The notes: generated from the letters alone by a model not told the origin. DNA of 64,000 nucleotides from Pseudomonas sp. SCA2728.1_7 (GCF_018138145.1 NZ_CP073104.1:1054001-1118000); one strand, 5' to 3'; positions 49,165-57,939 are shown, counted from the stretch's first letter. Numbers and translations: made by a program.

Positions 49165-50103
49165 TCAAGCCTGTTTCGGAATCAATGCCCCCGGCACCTG
49201 AATCACTCGGCTGGCCAGCAAGTGCCCGGCCTCGGCGGCCTCCTCCGGACTGCCCCCCAGCAAGCGACTGGCCAGATACGCCGCACTGAACGAATCCCCC
49301 GCCGCCGTGGTGTCCACCACTTTCTCGACCTTCTGCGCCGGCACTTCAAATGTCTCGCCATCACAACGAATCAGACACGCCTCGGCGCCACGCTTGAGCA
49401 CCACTTCCGGCGTGCCGAACTGCGCATACGCCGCAAACACCGCTTCGCAATCGGCGAAACCGAACAGCGCCTGTTCGTCATCCACCGTCAACAACGCCAG
49501 ATCAACGTAGGGCAACACACTTCGATAGGCCGCCCGCGCATCTTCGACAGAGGCCCACAAGCGTGGCCGGTAGTTGTTATCGAAGACGATGCGCGCATCA
49601 CGCTGGCGCGCTTCGATCAGCGTCTGGATCAGTTTTTCCCGGCCCAGCGCACCGAGTACAGCGAGGGTAATGCCGCTGAAATACAGCACATCGTAGTCTG
49701 GCAATGCCGCCAGAATCGGCTCGGCGGCGGGCGTGGTGAAGCAGTCGCGAACCGCCGCTTCGTTGCGCCAATAGAGAAAACGCCGCTCGCCGCTGGCATC
49801 GGTCTGGATGCAATACAGTCCCGGCAGGCGACCCGGTAGACGTTGCACCAGCTCGAGGCCAATGCCTTCATCGGACCAGATCTGGCACATGGCGTCGCTG
49901 AAGCTGTCATCGCCCAATGCGGTGACGTAATCGACCTGCGCCTTGTCGCCCATGGCGCGGGACAGATACACCGCGGTGTTCAGGGTGTCGCCGCCGAAGC
50001 TTTGCTGCAGGCTGCCGTCGGCGCGCTGCTGAAGTTCGATCATGCATTCGCCGATCAGGGCGATACGCGGGGTGTTCGGGCCCAGGGGGCTGAGGGTGTT
50101 CAT
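49165..50103 (-). CDS. kdgK: 2-dehydro-3-deoxygluconokinase (PfkB family)
   Basis: A 312-residue sugar kinase. The start PRIALIGECMIELQQRADGS, GGDTLNTAVYLSR and the C-terminal anion hole VVDTTAAGDSFSAAYLASRL are the PfkB signatures; the overall look fits KdgK, which makes KDPG from 2-keto-3-deoxygluconate. The start is at ATG 50103; a longer frame reaches into a REP unit and is rejected. It follows the PLP enzyme gene in the same direction with a REP pair between. Confidence 0.85.
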   Translation of the reverse strand: MNTLSPLGPNTPRIALIGECMIELQQRADGSLQQSFGGDTLNTAVYLSRAMGDKAQVDYVTALGDDSFSDAMCQIWSDEGIGLELVQRLPGRLPGLYCIQTDASGERRFLYWRNEAAVRDCFTTPAAEPILAALPDYDVLYFSGITLAVLGALGREKLIQTLIEARQRDARIVFDNNYRPRLWASVEDARAAYRSVLPYVDLALLTVDDEQALFGFADCEAVFAAYAQFGTPEVVLKRGAEACLIRCDGETFEVPAQKVEKVVDTTAAGDSFSAAYLASRLLGGSPEEAAEAGHLLASRVIQVPGALIPKQA

Positions 50104-50146
50104 CTTGTGCTGTCTCTGGTTGATCGATGGTGTCTGGACTGGCGCC

Positions 50147-50212
50147 TTCGCGAGCAGGCTCGCTCCCACAATTTGGAATGCGTTCCCCTGTGGGAGCGAG
50201 CCTGCTCGCGAA
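50147..50212. repeat. Inverted REP pair
   Basis: TTCGCGAGCAGGCTCGCTCC-CACA, spacer ATTTGGAATGCGTTCCC, then the complementary unit. It is nearly identical to the element at 49077. It separates kdgK from the PLP enzyme gene. Confidence 0.9.
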
Positions 50213-50234
50213 GGCCGCGACTCGGTTTCAAGTC

Positions 50235-51449
50235 TTAGAAACAGGTTTCCATGCGCTCGATCACCGACAACTGCTCATCCACCAACAACCCCACACGCCA
50301 CTTGTCGAACGTCAGGCACGGGTGCGAAGTACCAAAGGAAATGATGTCACCTACGCGCAATTCAACGCCCGGCGCCACCGTCATGAACGCGTGCTGATCC
50401 ATCACCGCTGTAACTTTGCAGGCACCGACGTCATCGCCCAGCGCCGGCACCACACCTGCCTTGTAGCGCAGCAACGGCACCGGCAACCCGGCATCGTACG
50501 CCACGTCGCGCTTGCCCAAGGCGATCACCGCAAAACCCGGCTCCGGCAGCGACTGCACGTGCGCCCAGACTTCCAGCGCCGGGCGCAGTCCTTCGTGCAA
50601 ATCGCTGCGGCGGTCGAGCACGCAGCACTGCGCCTCTTTGTAGATACCGTGGTCATGCGCGACGTAACTGCCCGGACGCAACACGCTGAGGAAACGCCCG
50701 GCGGCGTTCTGCGCTTCGAACGATTCGGCGATCAGGTCGTACCACGCCGAACCCGAGGCGGTGATGATCGGCTTGGCGATCGCGAACGCGCCGCTGTTCT
50801 GCAACTGCACCGCCAGACGCACCAGGGATGCAGCAAACTCACGAATCCCGCTGACCGCGTGATCGCCGTGAATCACCCCTTCGTAACCTTCGATGCCAGT
50901 CAGGGCCAGCGCCGGTTGCGCGTTGATCGCCTTGGCCAGTTCGATGACTTCCTGCTCGCCGCGGCAACCGCAACGCCCGCCGACCACGCCGTATTCGATC
51001 ATTACGTTGAGCTTCACTCCACGCGAGGCGAAGTACGCACCGAGATCGGCGACGTTGTCCGGGTGATCGACCATGCAATAGAAATCGAACGACGGATCGG
51101 CGAGCAGATCGGCGATCAATGCCATGTTTGGCGTGCCGACCAATTGGTTGGCCATCAGCACACGGCGCACGCCATGGGCGTAAGCAGCCTGGGTCTGGGT
51201 CGCGCTGGCGAGGGTGATGCCCCACGCGCCGGCGTCGAGCTGACGCTTGAACAGTGCCGGGGTCATGCTGGTTTTGCCGTGGGGCGCGAGTTCCGCGCCG
51301 CTGTCGCTGACAAACTTCTGCATCCAGCGGATGTTGTGCTCCAGCGCTTCGCGGTGCAGCACCAGCGCCGGCAGGCTGACGTCACGCGTCAGGTGCGCGC
51401 CAATGGCCGCGTCGCCCTTTTCTCCAGCAGTATTGATGGCAGTCGTCAT
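50235..51449 (-). CDS. D-threonine aldolase/D-serine dehydratase-fold PLP enzyme
   Basis: A 404-residue PLP enzyme with the alanine-racemase-type barrel. The lysine-bearing segment is probably ELAPHGKTSMTPALFKRQLD, and the C-terminal metal-site region has SFGTSHPCLTFDKW (His-x-Cys). The family includes D-threonine aldolase, D-serine dehydratase (DSD1) and related D-amino-acid lyases that use PLP plus a divalent metal. AGGAG lies 7 bp before the ATG at 51449. Neighbours KdgK, RidA and an amino-acid importer point to a hydroxylated D-amino acid as substrate; D-glucosaminate would fit. Confidence 0.8.
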   Translation of the reverse strand: MTTAINTAGEKGDAAIGAHLTRDVSLPALVLHREALEHNIRWMQKFVSDSGAELAPHGKTSMTPALFKRQLDAGAWGITLASATQTQAAYAHGVRRVLMANQLVGTPNMALIADLLADPSFDFYCMVDHPDNVADLGAYFASRGVKLNVMIEYGVVGGRCGCRGEQEVIELAKAINAQPALALTGIEGYEGVIHGDHAVSGIREFAASLVRLAVQLQNSGAFAIAKPIITASGSAWYDLIAESFEAQNAAGRFLSVLRPGSYVAHDHGIYKEAQCCVLDRRSDLHEGLRPALEVWAHVQSLPEPGFAVIALGKRDVAYDAGLPVPLLRYKAGVVPALGDDVGACKVTAVMDQHAFMTVAPGVELRVGDIISFGTSHPCLTFDKWRVGLLVDEQLSVIERMETCF

Positions 51450-51491
51450 GGTCGAACTCCTCACTTGGTCCACGGCCGCAGGCAGCCGCAG

Positions 51492-52256
51492 TTATTCGTT
51501 GATGCGCCGGGCGAGGCTGTTGGCGCTCTCGATCAGCACCCGGCGATAGTCGTTGTAATTGTTCTTCGCATCGGCCCGCGGGGCGACGATGCACAAGGTG
51601 CAAATCGCGATGCCATTGCGGTCTTTGACCGGCGCGGCGAAGCAATGGGTAAAGGTGTCGGCGACGCTGTCGAAGGAGAAAAATCCATCGATGCCGGCCT
51701 GACGGATTTCCGCGAGAAAACGCTCCAGTGGCAAACGCTCGCCGTCGGGCAGGATGTAATCATCTTCGTCGATCAGGTCGATGATCTGTTGATCGCTCAG
51801 GTGTGCGAGCAACAGGCGTCCGGAAGCCGTCCACGGGATCGGCGCGTTTTCGCCGATGTCGGAGGAAATACGGAAATGCCGTTCACCCTCCTTCATTAGC
51901 GCCACCGTGTATTTGCGCCCGTTGAGCAGGCACATCTGCGCGGTTTCATGGGTCTGGCTGACGATCTCCTGCAAGGCGTGATCGGCCTCGCGGCTGAGAT
52001 CGAAGTGACGCAAATGCGCCTGACCGAGAAAGTACAACTGCCGGCCCAGATAGACATGACCGTCCTTGCCCACCGGCTCCAGAATCCGTCGTTCGAGCAG
52101 CGAAGCGACCAGTTCGTAGACCGTGGATTTCGGGCTGCCGATGCCGTTGGCGATGTCGTTGGGGCGCAGCGGCTGGCCGATCTCCTTGAGGAAATCGAGG
52201 ATATCGAACGCCCGGTCCAGACCGCGTGCCCGGCGTTTGATGGTGTCTTCGGTCAT
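51492..52256 (-). CDS. IclR-family transcriptional regulator
   Basis: A 254-residue regulator. The winged helix-turn-helix is at 12-75 (AFDILDFLKEIGQPLRPNDI, GSPKSTVYELVASLLERRIL) and the effector-binding IclR domain at about 85-250 (FAAPVKDRNGIAICTLCIVA). An in-frame ATG 15 bp upstream (52271) is possible; GGGAA precedes the chosen one. It lies directly ahead of the PLP enzyme gene with a 42-bp gap, so it probably controls that enzyme and perhaps the importer. Confidence 0.88.
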   Translation of the reverse strand: MTEDTIKRRARGLDRAFDILDFLKEIGQPLRPNDIANGIGSPKSTVYELVASLLERRILEPVGKDGHVYLGRQLYFLGQAHLRHFDLSREADHALQEIVSQTHETAQMCLLNGRKYTVALMKEGERHFRISSDIGENAPIPWTASGRLLLAHLSDQQIIDLIDEDDYILPDGERLPLERFLAEIRQAGIDGFFSFDSVADTFTHCFAAPVKDRNGIAICTLCIVAPRADAKNNYNDYRRVLIESANSLARRINE

Positions 52257-52324
52257 TTCAGTGGTTCCCATTCAAAGTCGCCGGATGGTAACTGGCCCTT
52301 GGTGTTGTGTCAGTCGGATTGCTG

Positions 52325-52623
52325 CCCTCACCCCCCGCCCTCTCCCAGAGGGAGAGGGAGCCTGACCGTATCGATGTAAATGTATGCGTCATACGCAAAA
52401 TCCGCATCGATACAGATCAGTCCCCTCTCCCAGAGAGATAGACCCTGACTGTATCGATGCACATGTTGTGATCAGCCGCCAAAAGCTGCATCGATAGAGA
52501 TCGGTCCCCTCTCCCAGACAGATAGAGCCTGACTGTATCGATGCACATGTTGTGATCAGCCGCCAAAAGCTGCATCGATAGAGATCGGTCCCCTCTCCCT
52601 CCGGGAGAGGGTTAGGGTGAGGG
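52325..52623. repeat. Inverted-end element with three 84-bp tandem units
   Basis: The ends CCCTCACCCC...CCCTCTCCC-AGAGGGAGAGGG (from 52325) and their near-complement (to 52623) match the ends of the element at 63718-63865. Inside, an 84-bp unit occurs at 52425-52508 and 52509-52592 with 2 differences, and a diverged 85-bp copy precedes at 52340-52424. Each unit holds the inverted repeat TATCGATGCA...TGCATCGATA. It fills most of the gap between the IclR gene and ridA. Confidence 0.85.
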
Positions 52624-52634
52624 AAAGCCGTCAC

Positions 52635-53024
52635 TCAGGCCTTTTTCTTGTACGCGATGCAGTCGATCTCGACCTTGCAATCGACCATCATGCTCGCCTG
52701 CACACAGGCCCGCGCCGGTGCGTGTTCAGGCTTGAAGTACTCGCCGAAAACCTTGTTGAAACTGCTGAAATCCCGTGGATCGTCCAGCCACACGCCAGCA
52801 CGCACGACATCTTCCAGGCCATAACCGGCCTCTTCGAGAATCGCGATCAGGTTCTTCATGGTCTGATGGGTCTGCTCGACGATACCGCCAACGATAATCT
52901 CGCCATCCACCGCCGGCACCTGGCCGGATACGTGCAGCCAGCCATCCGCTTCAACAGCGCGAGCGAAGGGACGTGGCTGGCCGCCAGCGGCGGTGCTGCC
53001 GGTGCCATATCGAGTAATGCTCAT
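52635..53024 (-). CDS. RidA-family enamine/imine deaminase
   Basis: A 129-residue YjgF/RidA protein. YGTGSTAAGGQPRPFARAVE, WLHVSGQVPAVDGEI and C-terminal APARACVQASMMVDCKVEID (with the substrate-binding Arg) are the family marks. RidA hydrolyses reactive 2-aminoacrylate and related enamines released by PLP dehydratases, which fits the nearby D-amino-acid PLP enzyme. AGGAG precedes the ATG. It lies 30 bp behind the ABC ATPase gene, so it is the last gene of the importer operon. Confidence 0.92.
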   Translation of the reverse strand: MSITRYGTGSTAAGGQPRPFARAVEADGWLHVSGQVPAVDGEIIVGGIVEQTHQTMKNLIAILEEAGYGLEDVVRAGVWLDDPRDFSSFNKVFGEYFKPEHAPARACVQASMMVDCKVEIDCIAYKKKA

Positions 53025-53054
53025 GGGTGTTTCTCCTGATTACAAACCGAAAAA

Positions 53055-53846
53055 TTAAAACCGCGTGCTTTTCAGAAACTCAGCCAGACGCGGCGATTGC
53101 GGGCGTTCGAACAGCTCCTTGGGAGGCCCCTGCTCTTCGATCCGCCCCTGATTCATGAAAACGATCTTGTCCGAGACCTCGAAGGCAAAACGCATTTCGT
53201 GGGTCACCAGCAACATGGTCATGCCGTCCTCGGCCAGGCCCTTGATCACGTTGAGCACTTCGCCAACCAGTTCCGGATCGAGCGCCGAGGTGACTTCGTC
53301 GAACAGCATCAAACTCGGGTTCATCGCAATCGCCCGGGCGATCGCCACGCGCTGTTGCTGGCCGCCGGACAACTGACCGGGAAAGTGATTGCGCCGCTCC
53401 AGCAGGCCCACACGCTCGAGCCATTTCTCGGCGAGGACCACGGCTTCGTCCTTGTGCATTTTCTTCACCTTGAGCAGGCCCAGGGTGACGTTCTGCAACG
53501 CGGTCAGATGCGGGAACAGGTTGAATTGCTGGAACGCCATGCCGGTCATCGCGCGATGGCGGGCGATGACTTTTTCTGCATGCCGCACATGCTTGCCGTT
53601 GACCTCGTCATAGCCGATGGATTCGCCGTCGAGCAGGATCTGCCCGCCCTGGAATTCTTCGAGCATGTTCACGCAACGCAGCAGCGTGGTCTTGCCCGAA
53701 CCGCTGGAGCCGATCAGCGTCACCACGTTGCCGCGCTGCATGCTCAGGTCGACACCCTTGAGCACTTCGACTGCGCCGTACTGTTTGTGCAGGCCACGGA
53801 TGTCCAGCAACGCCTGATTCTCTGGGGAAACTTGAGCTTGAGTCAT
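53055..53846 (-). CDS. Polar amino-acid ABC transporter ATP-binding protein
   Basis: A 263-residue GlnQ/HisP-type ATPase: [18 protein letters not shown] (Walker A), [15 protein letters not shown] (signature), [14 protein letters not shown] (Walker B) and [13 protein letters not shown] (switch His). It overlaps the upstream permease stop by 4 bp (ATGA). It energises uptake by the two permeases. Confidence 0.93.
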   Translation of the reverse strand: MTQAQVSPENQALLDIRGLHKQYGAVEVLKGVDLSMQRGNVVTLIGSSGSGKTTLLRCVNMLEEFQGGQILLDGESIGYDEVNGKHVRHAEKVIARHRAMTGMAFQQFNLFPHLTALQNVTLGLLKVKKMHKDEAVVLAEKWLERVGLLERRNHFPGQLSGGQQQRVAIARAIAMNPSLMLFDEVTSALDPELVGEVLNVIKGLAEDGMTMLLVTHEMRFAFEVSDKIVFMNQGRIEEQGPPKELFERPQSPRLAEFLKSTRF

Positions 53847-54505
53847 GGCAGGGCCACCCGTTTTTCAATGTGCCGGCCGAGTAACTCGATGCCGTAGTTG
53901 ATGACGAAGAACAGAAAACCGGCGAACAGGTAGAACTCCAGGGTCATGAAGTTCCGGGCGATGATCTGTTGGGTGCTGAGCAACAATTCGGCGACGCCGA
54001 TCACCGACAGCAAGGTCGAAGCCTTGACGATTTCGGTGGACGAGTTGACCCAGGTCGGCAGGATCTGCCGCAGCGCCTGAGGCAACAATACGTAGCCAAG
54101 GGATTGATAGAACGTCAGGCCGATGGCCTGGCTCGCTTCCATCTGCCCGCGCGGCAAGGCTTGCAGCGCACCACGGACAATCTCAGCCACATGAGAACCG
54201 CAAAACAAGGTCAGACCCAAGGCGCCGGCCTGGAACGCGCTGATCTGCCAGCCCAGCGCCGGTGCCATATAGAAGCAGGCCAGTACCAGCACAAATACCG
54301 GTGTGCCGCGAATCAGGTCGACGTAGAAACGAAACGGCGCGCGCATCCAGAATTTGCCGTAGGTCAGCACCAGACCGGTGACCACGCCGAGCATCGTGCC
54401 GAGCAGAATCGCCAGTGCCGACACTTGCACGCTGGTCAGAAAGCCCTGCCACAACGGCTCACGCGCGACCCACAATTCATGTAACCAACTCGGAGATTCG
54501 TACAT
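53843..54505 (-). CDS. Polar amino-acid ABC transporter permease
   Basis: A 220-residue HisM/GlnP-type permease. Helices start at [20 protein letters not shown], and the EAA loop [20 protein letters not shown] and [20 protein letters not shown] are typical. GGAGG precedes the ATG. It is the second of two unequal permeases that form a heterodimer. Confidence 0.93.
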   Translation of the reverse strand: MYESPSWLHELWVAREPLWQGFLTSVQVSALAILLGTMLGVVTGLVLTYGKFWMRAPFRFYVDLIRGTPVFVLVLACFYMAPALGWQISAFQAGALGLTLFCGSHVAEIVRGALQALPRGQMEASQAIGLTFYQSLGYVLLPQALRQILPTWVNSSTEIVKASTLLSVIGVAELLLSTQQIIARNFMTLEFYLFAGFLFFVINYGIELLGRHIEKRVALP

Positions 54506-54514
54506 CGCAGCCTC

Positions 54515-55177
54515 CTATCGGCGGATCGCCAGACGCTGCTCGAGATAGCGCAGCAGCATGGCAATGAGGTAACAGGCCGCGACATACAACGCCGTGGTCA
54601 CCAGCCAGGTTTCGATCACCCGGTAGCTTTCGACGTTGATCTTGCGCGCGTAATAGGTCAGCTCCGGCACCGCAATCGCGGCCGCCAGCGAGGTGTCCTT
54701 GAACAGCGATATGAAGTTGTTCGACAGCGCCGGCAACACATTGCGCAGCATCACCGGAACGGTGACATAAGCTTTGACCTGCCACTCGCCGAGGCCGATG
54801 GCCAGTCCCGCTTCGCGCTGGCCCTTGGGAATGCTCAGCAAACCGCCACGGAACACTTCGGTCAGGTACGCCCCGGCATACAACGACAGGGTGATGATGA
54901 ACGATGGAATCTTGTCCATCCGAATGCCGAGGCTCGGCAAGGCAAAGTAGATCAACAGAATCAACACCAGAATCGGCGTGTTACGCACCACTGTGACGTA
55001 CACCGAAGCCAGCCCCCGCAAGGCGCGATGCCTGGAAAGCAAGGCAAACGCCATCAGCAGGCCGATCACGCAGCCGATGGCGATCGACACCAGCGCCAGC
55101 TCAAGACCCAGACCGAGCCCCGCCAGCAAGGTGTCGAAATCGCGCCACACGGCGGCAAAGTTCAACTGATAGTTCAT
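54515..55177 (-). CDS. Polar amino-acid ABC transporter permease
   Basis: A 220-residue HisQ-type permease: LELALVSIAIGCVIGLLMAF, VTVVRNTPILVLILLIYFAL, EAA loop IPKGQREAGLAIGLGEWQVK and VPVMLRNVLPALSNNFISLF. It follows the binding-protein gene by 51 bp and precedes the second permease by 9 bp. Confidence 0.93.
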   Translation of the reverse strand: MNYQLNFAAVWRDFDTLLAGLGLGLELALVSIAIGCVIGLLMAFALLSRHRALRGLASVYVTVVRNTPILVLILLIYFALPSLGIRMDKIPSFIITLSLYAGAYLTEVFRGGLLSIPKGQREAGLAIGLGEWQVKAYVTVPVMLRNVLPALSNNFISLFKDTSLAAAIAVPELTYYARKINVESYRVIETWLVTTALYVAACYLIAMLLRYLEQRLAIRR

Positions 55178-55228
55178 GGTCAGCAGTACCTTGAGCGGGG
55201 CGACGGGAATCGCCCCACTCTCACGGGA

Positions 55229-56077
55229 TCATTTGAATTCGACTGGGAAACCGATCGCTGGCGACGGCAGATCTACACCGAACCATTGTTTGAACGAGGC
55301 GGCGTAGGTCGGGAATTCAACGCCGGTCATCGCTTCATGCAATGCGGTGTTGACGAAGTTCAGCCAGTCCTGATCGCCGCGTTTCACCGCACACGCGTAG
55401 GTTTGCGGGCTCCACGCATAGCTTGGGCTACGGTAGCGGCCAGGGTTCTGCACCATCAGGTATTTGACCGAAGACTGGTCGGTGGCGGCGGCGTCGGCGC
55501 GACCGGAGTTAACGGCCTGATACATCAGATCGACGCTGTCGTACTGATCGACCTTGGCCTTCGGCAAGGCCTGATGCACCAGTTCTTCGGCGTAGACGTT
55601 TTGCAGCACGGCCACGGTAACGCTGTCGCCGGCGGCTTGCAGGTCTTCGATTTCCTTGTACTTGCTGTTGTTCGGCAACAGCAGGCCAACGCCTTCGCGG
55701 TAGTACGGCAGCGTGAACGCCACTTGCTGCGCGCGGCTGGCGGTAACGGTGATGAACTGGCAGCTCATGTCGACTTTGTCGGTGAGCAGATTGGGAATCC
55801 GCGCATCGGACGACTGCACCACGAACTCGACTTTGCTCGGGTCGTTGAACAGACCCTTGGCGACGATTCTGGCGATGTCGATATCAAAACCCTGCAACTT
55901 GCCGTCCGCGCCCTGAAAGTGCCACGGCGCATTGGTGCTGCCGGTACCCACGATCAACTTGCCACGGGCCAGAACACTGTCGAGCTTGCTGTCGGCTGCC
56001 TGGGCCATACCCATGACAGCGGACGAAGCCGCAAGAACAAAAACACACGCTTTGAACAACGAAGGACGGCGATGCAT
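55229..56077 (-). CDS. Amino-acid ABC transporter substrate-binding protein
   Basis: A 282-residue SBP_bac_3 protein with a signal peptide ending MAQA/AD. The mature part has KLIVGTGSTNAPWHFQGADG, the family motif GFDIDIARIVAKGLF and a YYREGVGLLLPN hinge region. ATG at 56077 is chosen because GGAG lies 8 bp before it; a GTG at 56086 is upstream. It is first gene of the importer operon, with inverted repeats in its promoter. The ligand is unknown, and a hydroxylated or D-amino acid is suggested by the cluster. Confidence 0.9.
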   Translation of the reverse strand: MHRRPSLFKACVFVLAASSAVMGMAQAADSKLDSVLARGKLIVGTGSTNAPWHFQGADGKLQGFDIDIARIVAKGLFNDPSKVEFVVQSSDARIPNLLTDKVDMSCQFITVTASRAQQVAFTLPYYREGVGLLLPNNSKYKEIEDLQAAGDSVTVAVLQNVYAEELVHQALPKAKVDQYDSVDLMYQAVNSGRADAAATDQSSVKYLMVQNPGRYRSPSYAWSPQTYACAVKRGDQDWLNFVNTALHEAMTGVEFPTYAASFKQWFGVDLPSPAIGFPVEFK

Positions 56078-56100
56078 GGCAAGCACTCCAGGATGGTGTT

Positions 56101-56140
56101 TATTCCGCTATACCGGAACACGGTTTGTTACTACGGAATA
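56101..56140 (-). promoter_or_regulatory. Candidate operator before the importer operon
   Basis: TTCCG-N6-CGGAA (56103-56118) is a perfect palindrome, and TATTCCG (56101) pairs with CGGAATA (56134-56140). Sites of this half-site type suit IclR-family dimers, and an IclR gene lies in the same cluster. The link is inferred. Confidence 0.4.
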
Positions 56141-56365
56141 GACAGCAGAAAGTGTGCCACAGGAATCGTTGTAAATCGTGTGAGTTTTGAAAATTCATTG
56201 AATTCATTGAGTTAAGAGAGATGAACGCAGCCTCCTTCCGCGCTCGGCTTTTTCGGCTGCGCTACGGAACGCTACCTTTCTGGGAAGGAATGCCACATCG
56301 GAGTGCGCCGCTTGATGTTTGCCCTCCGGCATCACAGCTACCGTTCATCGGATTTAGCGCTCCAC

Positions 56366-56381
56366 CTGTCAGATCTGACAG
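56366..56381 (+). promoter_or_regulatory. Perfect 16-bp palindrome CTGTCAGATCTGACAG
   Basis: It lies 90 bp before the start codon of the 133-residue carbohydrate-binding-like gene, in the only plausible promoter region for it. It reads like a dimeric repressor or activator site. The regulator is unknown. Confidence 0.45.
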
Positions 56382-56471
56382 TTGCCGACTCGGGATGCAA
56401 GTCGCCTAATCGCTCAGTGCGCCCATTTGGCGCAGCGCCAACTCACTCTGCTATCAGAAAGGAACTTTGAA

Positions 56472-56873
56472 ATGGATAACTTGATCAAGAACGGCGACTT
56501 TTCCCAAGAAGGCAATGAATGGACAGCGTCCAATCCCGACAATGTGGTTTATGAGGAGGGCTACTGCCTGATCGGTTCGTGGGACTCCATCAGTCAGGAC
56601 GTCATCATCGGTAATGGCGGGACGTTCAAGCTGAGCGCGAAGTTGAAAACCGAGGGTGGTTTCGGTAGTAAAGTTTCGGTGGAGACGGTTCCCAGTGGGG
56701 AGAAGTTTGATCTTCTTCACGCCAGCGGTGGGCAAGATTGGTTCCAGGATGAGAAAAACTTCACGGTACAAGCAAGCACTCTCAAACTTATCGTCACGTT
56801 GCAGGCGGCCGATGGGCTGAGCGGCGGGAAAGGTTGTTACTTCGACGACCTGGAGCTATCGCGCGAATCCTGA
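56472..56873 (+). CDS. Carbohydrate-binding-module-like protein
   Basis: A 133-residue protein beginning MDNLIKNGDFSQEGNEWTAS, a start typical of CBM4/9-like jelly-roll domains (N-L-x-x-N-G-x-F-x-x-G...W), and ending CYFDDLELSRES, also typical of such folds. No signal peptide is present, so it may be cytosolic or exported by another route. AAAGGAAC precedes the ATG. The preceding 330 bp are non-coding except for the palindrome. Ligand and role are unknown. Confidence 0.7.
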   Translation: MDNLIKNGDFSQEGNEWTASNPDNVVYEEGYCLIGSWDSISQDVIIGNGGTFKLSAKLKTEGGFGSKVSVETVPSGEKFDLLHASGGQDWFQDEKNFTVQASTLKLIVTLQAADGLSGGKGCYFDDLELSRES

Positions 56874-56956
56874 GTGAAGACTTGATACCTGAAAGCGGAT
56901 TGCTATCCATTAGTGATCCGCTTCCATTTCCATATATGAACACGAGAAGGTTTTCC

Positions 56957-57388
56957 ATGGACGCGATGGCCGACTGCTCCAAGTTACCCTCCACTTACCG
57001 CAAAGCGCTGAAAACCTGGCGCCCGGTAATCCTGTATTTCGCCAACGAACACTGCCCCGCCTGCGAATGGGCCGGGCCGATTTTTCGCCAGACTGCTGAG
57101 CCGTACCGGCATCGCGCCAATATCTACATGCTCAATACCAGAGAATGCCCGCGCCATCCGCAGGTCTCCGGGACGCCCACCGTGCTGTTCTTCCAGAACG
57201 GCAAACTGGTGAAAAAACTCAAAGGCATCGGCACCGAAGAAACCCTCGCACGAGATTTCGCCGAGCATATAGGCAAGACCAAAGCGCCCGTTGCCGTCCG
57301 CAAACAAACGCATGATCTGCCTTGGCTGCGTCATACGCTTCGCACTTTGCGCACCGTTGCACGTGCGCGCCTGCGGAGTCAGTGCTGA
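56957..57388 (+). CDS. Thioredoxin-like protein
   Basis: A 143-residue protein with a thioredoxin fold: VILYFANEHCPACEWAGPIF holds the redox pair Cys-Pro-Ala-Cys, and the cis-proline segment VSGTPTVLFFQNGKLVKKLK follows. CPAC instead of CGPC suggests a different redox potential. A basic tail of about 35 residues (LRHTLRTLRTVARARLRSQC) extends beyond the fold. AGAAGG 6 bp upstream supports the ATG at 56957; 56936 is possible. No signal peptide is present. Confidence 0.8.
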   Translation: MDAMADCSKLPSTYRKALKTWRPVILYFANEHCPACEWAGPIFRQTAEPYRHRANIYMLNTRECPRHPQVSGTPTVLFFQNGKLVKKLKGIGTEETLARDFAEHIGKTKAPVAVRKQTHDLPWLRHTLRTLRTVARARLRSQC

Positions 57389-57416
57389 ATGTGTTGAAGG
57401 TTCCGAAGCACGTATT

Positions 57417-57698
57417 TCAGCGCTTGGCAGCCTCTGTATATATTTGGCCTCGCGCTCGCTTGCCAACGGCTATCACCGTGACAACCAATACTTCATCCTT
57501 GACGCGATACACCATGCGATACCCGGCGCTTCGCAGCTTAATTTTGTATGCATTACCAAGGCCTTTGAGTCGATCCCCCGGTACATGTGGATTAAGCAGC
57601 CGCTCCGCTAGTTTTTTCTTGAACTGATCTCGTAGACCTGCGCCCAGCTTCTCCCATTCTTTCCAGGCCTTTTCAGAAAACTCAAGCTCATAGGTCAT
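57417..57698 (-). CDS. RelE/ParE-family toxin
   Basis: A 93-residue basic RelE-type mRNA interferase or relative: YELEFSEKAWKEWEKLGAGL, RLKGLGNAYKIKLRSAGYRM (basic catalytic region) and YRVKDEVLVVTVIAVGKR. It overlaps the antitoxin gene by 11 bp, the usual toxin-second order. Toxicity is expected from the family. Confidence 0.9.
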   Translation of the reverse strand: MTYELEFSEKAWKEWEKLGAGLRDQFKKKLAERLLNPHVPGDRLKGLGNAYKIKLRSAGYRMVYRVKDEVLVVTVIAVGKRARGQIYTEAAKR

Positions 57699-57936
57699 CT
57701 ATCGAGACCTTGATGGTGGGGTCGTTTTCTCGCTCCTTGCAAAGCGCGATCAACTCCAGATCATCAAGACGCGTCATCATTGCCTCGTACTCTTTGGCAG
57801 GTACGCAATAAAACGCTGGTTCATTTCGGTTGAGAATCGCTACAGAGCGTCCACCTCCAGCAGCCACGGTGCCCATCGGATTTTTTTTCAATTCGGAAAT
57901 ACTCGCTACTACGTGGGAAAGAACGATGTGTGCCAT
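57688..57936 (-). CDS. Phd/YefM-family antitoxin
   Basis: An 82-residue antitoxin. The N-terminal part MAHIVLSHVVASISELKKNP with SVAILNRNEPAFYCVP is the Phd/YefM DNA-binding fold, and the acidic C-terminus (NDPTIKVSIDDL) should neutralise the toxin. It is first gene of the module and probably autorepresses through the repeated AGCACC sites upstream. Confidence 0.9.
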   Translation of the reverse strand: MAHIVLSHVVASISELKKNPMGTVAAGGGRSVAILNRNEPAFYCVPAKEYEAMMTRLDDLELIALCKERENDPTIKVSIDDL

Positions 57937-57939
57937 TAA

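Noticed and set aside
52389..52634. 81-codon frame with repeated DLYRCSFWRLITTCASIQSG
   Set aside because: The peptide repeat only mirrors the 84-bp tandem DNA units; ends lie in the inverted-repeat element.
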